Source: Hyalangium versicolor
GTDB taxonomy: Bacteria; Myxococcota; Myxococcia; Myxococcales; Myxococcaceae
Reading direction: 5' to 3'
DNA length: 64,000 nt
NCBI RefSeq assembly: GCF_020103695.1
Contig: NZ_JAHXBF010000001.1
Coordinates: 434,001-498,000 of the forward strand
The notes beneath the pieces are model-generated. The model had not been told where the DNA came from, made no database searches, and saw only the letters and a list, made by a program, of their open reading frames with translations. The translations under genes were made by a program, and so were the position numbers. Positions 61,095-64,000 of this stretch are shown piece by piece. Numbering within the stretch: the stretch's first letter is position 1; the number at the start of each line of letters is the position of its first letter.

Positions 61095-62734
61095 TGGAGA
61101 CCACCTTTCAGGAACGGCTCGTCGTGACGCTCACCCTCACCATCGGGGGCAAGGCGCACAAGATCATCGCCGGCAGCATCAAGCGCTTCGCGCTGGATCT
61201 GTGGAGCTGGGGCCTGGAGGGCGAGGCCGAGTTCATGCTCACGGACAACTCGGCCCAGGGTGGGCAGAGCAAGGACGAGCTGCTGGCCGATTTCCTCAAG
61301 CCGGATCTGGTGGAGGTGAAGGTCGAGGTGAAGGCGGTGCTGCCGGAGACGTCGGCCCAGCCGACGCACACCGCGCTCACCATCAAGGGCTACGTCACCG
61401 AGAAGTCGCTGGAGGAGGACGCCATCACCACGGGTGACAGCGATCTCATCCTCCACCGCCGCTACGGCATCCGCTTCCAGGACGCGGCGCGGCTGCTGTG
61501 GCGGCAGCACTTCCCCTGCGCCCTGTACACCCAGAAGTCGGCCAAGGATGTGCTGGACGCGCACAAGGGCGACAAGATCCAGCTCGCCTATGACTGGGAG
61601 ACGATCACTAAGCAGCACCCGATGATCTTCGTGGGGCTGGATTCCCAGCGGGGCGCGAGCTTCTACGACTGGGCGCTGTGGTACGTGCACAGCCACCACG
61701 GTGTCTTCATCCACGACTACGCGACTCACGGCTACAAGCTGTCGGGCGCGAAGGACGCGACCGGCACGCCGATGCAGTTGAAGGTGGCCAACCTGGTGGG
61801 GTTGGAGCTGCTGCTGCCGGAGGTGATCCGCCACGACGTGAACGTGCTCAACGCGCTCGCCGAGGGTCCGGAGACCAAGCCCGTGACGCAGAAGCAGGCC
61901 GTCACCGGCATCCGCCAGGACGTGCTGCTGGTCACTCCGATCGCGGCCGAGGTCCAGGCGCGGGTGGATCTGGAGACGGCGCGGCTCAAGGAGCGAGGCC
62001 CCGAGGTGGAGGTGACGTGGCGCTCGTTCCCCGAGAAGGCGTTCACTCCGGGGGCGCTGGTGAAGCTGCCGGCCGAGGAGGCCTGGGGCGCCGCGGGCGT
62101 GGCCAAGGACGCCACCTTCCGGGTGCGCAGCCTGCACCTGAGTGGCGAGGTGGAGGAGAAGGGCGAGGAAGAGGTGTACGGCGACGCGGAGGCGTTCTTC
62201 TCCTTCCGCATGAACACCCGGCTCGAGCCCAAGGACGAGCCCTATGTGGATCTGCCCGCGTGGCAGCCGCCGTCCTACCCCCGCTACGTCGAGGCCCTCA
62301 TCGTCAGCGAGCAGGGCGCGGAGAAGGACGAGACGTGGCAGGTGTACACGGACTCGAACACCTCCGTGGACGGCTACAAGGTGAAGATCCCCCTGTTCGC
62401 CGATCAGATCGTCGCCACGCCCTTCAACCCGAACCTGCTCCCGGGCCACTTCTACTTCCCCGCCTACAAGGGGGAGCGGGTGCTGGTGGCGCTGGACTTC
62501 CAGCGCGCGTGGATCAAGCGCTTCCTGGATTGGCGCACCGGAGCGCGCCTGCCCCAGGACGGACAGGGCGTGCAGCTGCTCGTGGGCAAGACGACGGAGA
62601 ACGGCACCGCCATCAAGCACTACTACACGGACGACAAGCCCGTGTTCCTGATGCAGCGCACCTCCGCCAAGGACACGCAGAAGATCGAGATCGCCGAGGG
62701 CAACCTGCTCATCCAGGTGAAGGAAGAGCAGTGA
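61091..62734 (+). CDS. vgrG: VgrG spike base (gp27 and OB-fold part)
   Basis: A 547-residue protein with the gp27-like base: FKRFALDLWSWGLEGEAEFM-like beta domain, then VTEKSLEEDAITTGDSDLILHRRYGIRF and LLWRQHFPCALYT, and the OB fold near VKIPLFADQIVATPFNPNLL and YFPAYKGERVLVALDF. It stops soon after the OB fold (IAEGNLLIQVKEEQ), so the needle is not part of this chain. The following gene supplies it. Start ATG 61091 overlaps tssE. No effector domain is fused. Confidence 0.88.
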   Translation: MMETTFQERLVVTLTLTIGGKAHKIIAGSIKRFALDLWSWGLEGEAEFMLTDNSAQGGQSKDELLADFLKPDLVEVKVEVKAVLPETSAQPTHTALTIKGYVTEKSLEEDAITTGDSDLILHRRYGIRFQDAARLLWRQHFPCALYTQKSAKDVLDAHKGDKIQLAYDWETITKQHPMIFVGLDSQRGASFYDWALWYVHSHHGVFIHDYATHGYKLSGAKDATGTPMQLKVANLVGLELLLPEVIRHDVNVLNALAEGPETKPVTQKQAVTGIRQDVLLVTPIAAEVQARVDLETARLKERGPEVEVTWRSFPEKAFTPGALVKLPAEEAWGAAGVAKDATFRVRSLHLSGEVEEKGEEEVYGDAEAFFSFRMNTRLEPKDEPYVDLPAWQPPSYPRYVEALIVSEQGAEKDETWQVYTDSNTSVDGYKVKIPLFADQIVATPFNPNLLPGHFYFPAYKGERVLVALDFQRAWIKRFLDWRTGARLPQDGQGVQLLVGKTTENGTAIKHYYTDDKPVFLMQRTSAKDTQKIEIAEGNLLIQVKEEQ

Positions 62735-62776
62735 CGGGAAGGGGGCCGCGGCTCTCTGCCAAGGAAGCGAGGAACC

Positions 62777-63379
62777 ATGGGCACGCTGGTCTGTACCGTC
62801 GAGATGGACAAGGCGAAAGGCGTCACCGTCAAGGTGGAGAACGCTGACGGCAAGATCACCCAGACGGTGGTCATGGACGGCACCAGCATCACCATCAAGG
62901 TGCAAGGGAACGAGGAGACGAGCACCATCGTCCAGAAGCAGGACAGCGTCACGATCACGTGCAAGGATTTCACCGTGGACGCTACCGGGACGCTCACCCT
63001 CAAATCCGCCAAGGAGTCCAGTTGGGCCAGCCAGGACATCCTCAAGGTGGAGAGCACCAAGGACATGACCCTCACCTCCAGCGCCAAGCTCACGCAGAGC
63101 GCCACGCAGGACGCCAAGCTGTCTTCCAACGCGAAGGTGGCCATCGAAGCGGCCAGCAACCTGGACATGAAGGGGATGCAGACGAGCCTCACGGCCTCGG
63201 GCGGAGAGAACAAGATCGAGGGCCTCACGCTGAAGATGTCCGGGCAGTCGCAGGCGGAGCTGGCCTCGGCCATGACGAAGGTGTCCGGGCAGGGCAAGCT
63301 GGGCCTGGAGTCCTCGGGCGTGGCGGAGCTGAAGGGTTCGATGACCACCGTGGGCGGAGCGCTCGTCAAGCTGGGGTGA
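62777..63379 (+). CDS. Separate VgrG needle (beta-helix) protein
   Basis: A 200-residue protein made of short repeating strands with the pattern of the gp5 C-terminal beta-helix: VTITCKDFTVDATGTLTLKS, ILKVESTKDMTLTSSAKLTQ, AKVAIEAASNLDMKGM and a final LKGSMTTVGGALVKLG. These are the alternating T-x-D/S repeats that form a three-sided needle. It should trimerise on the VgrG base encoded 42 bases upstream, topped by the PAAR protein. The split is notable. Start ATG 62777 with AAGGAAGCGAGG upstream. Confidence 0.82.
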   Translation: MGTLVCTVEMDKAKGVTVKVENADGKITQTVVMDGTSITIKVQGNEETSTIVQKQDSVTITCKDFTVDATGTLTLKSAKESSWASQDILKVESTKDMTLTSSAKLTQSATQDAKLSSNAKVAIEAASNLDMKGMQTSLTASGGENKIEGLTLKMSGQSQAELASAMTKVSGQGKLGLESSGVAELKGSMTTVGGALVKLG

Positions 63380-63386
63380 GGGAGCA

Positions 63387-64000
63387 GTGAGCGTTTCGTC
63401 GGAGCTGATCTACCAGGACTACCTGAACGAACTCGATGCGCTGGAGCGCTTCCGGCAGCGCTTCCTGAGCTCGCACCCCACCGTGCCTCTGGACCGGGAG
63501 GATCCGCACGTGCGGCGCCTCATCGAGTCCATGGCCTTCTTCTCGGTGCAGACGCGGCTGGCCACCCAGCACAACCTGCGCTCCACGTGGCTGCGGCTGT
63601 TCTCCTCGTTCTTCGACTTCCTGCTGCAGCCGCTGCCCTCGGTGGCGCTGGTTCAGGCGATGCCGGCCGAGAAGATGACGGAGACGGTGGTGCTGCCGCG
63701 CGGTACGGAGCTGCGCATGGCCCCCGCGCATGGCGTGGTGGGCTCGTTTCGCACGCGGCGCCACCTGCGCATCCTCCCCATCTCCCTGGTGGGCTCGGAG
63801 GTGGTGCGCCTCACGGATGGCAACTACCGGATGATCCTCCGCTTCGAGTCCGCCTTCCCGCGGCGGGACGCGGTGGGCCTGCTCAGCCTGCACGTGCGCC
63901 ACCTGGATGAGTACCGGCCCTCGCTTGCCGTCTTCCATGCGCTGAGCAAGGCGATGAAGCAGGTGAGCGTGGTGTACGACGCGCAGGCGGACAGCAACTC
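63387..64000 (+). CDS. tssF: Type VI baseplate protein TssF, 3' end beyond window
   Basis: The first 204 residues of a protein cut by the window edge. It begins at GTG 63387 (ATG is absent) with GGAG two bases upstream. The opening LIYQDYLNELDALERFRQRF and DPHVRRLIESMAFFSVQTRL match the TssF start (YYxxELxxLRxxxxEFAxxHP and DPHVERLLEAFAFL). The following beta-rich lines, such as MPAEKMTETVVLPRGTELRM, fit the second domain. It should form the wedge with TssG, TssK and TssE. The gene continues past position 64000. Confidence 0.88.
   Translation, partial: MSVSSELIYQDYLNELDALERFRQRFLSSHPTVPLDREDPHVRRLIESMAFFSVQTRLATQHNLRSTWLRLFSSFFDFLLQPLPSVALVQAMPAEKMTETVVLPRGTELRMAPAHGVVGSFRTRRHLRILPISLVGSEVVRLTDGNYRMILRFESAFPRRDAVGLLSLHVRHLDEYRPSLAVFHALSKAMKQVSVVYDAQADSN

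Overview
The window is chromosomal DNA from a myxobacterium, most likely of the Cystobacter/Archangium/Stigmatella/Myxococcus side of the order. The reasons are the very high G+C with strong G/C preference at third codon positions, MYXO-CTERM sorting tails, a PilZ protein of the Myxococcus paralogous type, a DUF6310/DUF5953-like pair, a kinase with the HRDVSPxNIL loop typical of myxobacterial Ser/Thr kinases, very long choice-of-anchor-D repeat proteins, and many envelope and signalling genes. No rRNA, tRNA, CRISPR array, phage or insertion sequence was recognised.

Layout. 1-1.7 kb is a small accessory patch: a lipoprotein that looks like an internally deleted polymorphic toxin, its DUF5953-like partner, and a short WYL-like protein. 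1.8-11.6 kb is mostly housekeeping: PEP carboxylase, a MarR-GNAT fusion with a repeated operator over its start codon, an SGNH esterase lipoprotein, a PilZ protein, a GNAT enzyme, 2-oxoacid dehydrogenase E1 beta and alpha, and an M50 protease. 11.7-24.0 kb is a co-directional signalling block: membrane SpoIIE-type phosphatase, exported TPR protein, PhnD-like binding protein, TonB-dependent receptor, HATPase switch protein, and a STAS-STAS-Ser/Thr kinase. Together these hold all parts of a partner switch plus envelope sensors, and this is the best candidate for an undescribed system.

24.0-42.8 kb holds a small zinc-ribbon protein, a LOG-like protein, a small membrane protein, a 1422-residue protein built like mammalian soluble adenylyl cyclase, a desaturase and B12-radical SAM pair, a histidine kinase and NtrC-like regulator pair, an OmpA-type lipoprotein with a pseudo-receiver and a membrane protein, an APH-like kinase, a histidine phosphatase, a DEAD-box helicase and two unknown genes. 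42.8-52.5 kb is a cell-surface island: a 1.9-thousand-residue repeat lipoprotein with a MYXO-CTERM tail, a beta-helix lipoprotein, an OmpA-domain outer membrane protein, and a 49-codon fragment that seems to be the two ends of a collapsed relative of the giant protein.

52.5-64.0 kb is the start of a type VI secretion operon: an AMP-binding-like pseudoenzyme, PAAR-like spike cap, IglI/TssA-like protein, TssG-like protein, TssB, TssC, a tube protein, TssK, TssE, a VgrG split into two genes, and TssF running off the right edge. TssJ, TssL, TssM and ClpV are not in the window and would be expected beyond it.

Family names rest on reading motifs and on remembered family features; no database search was possible.
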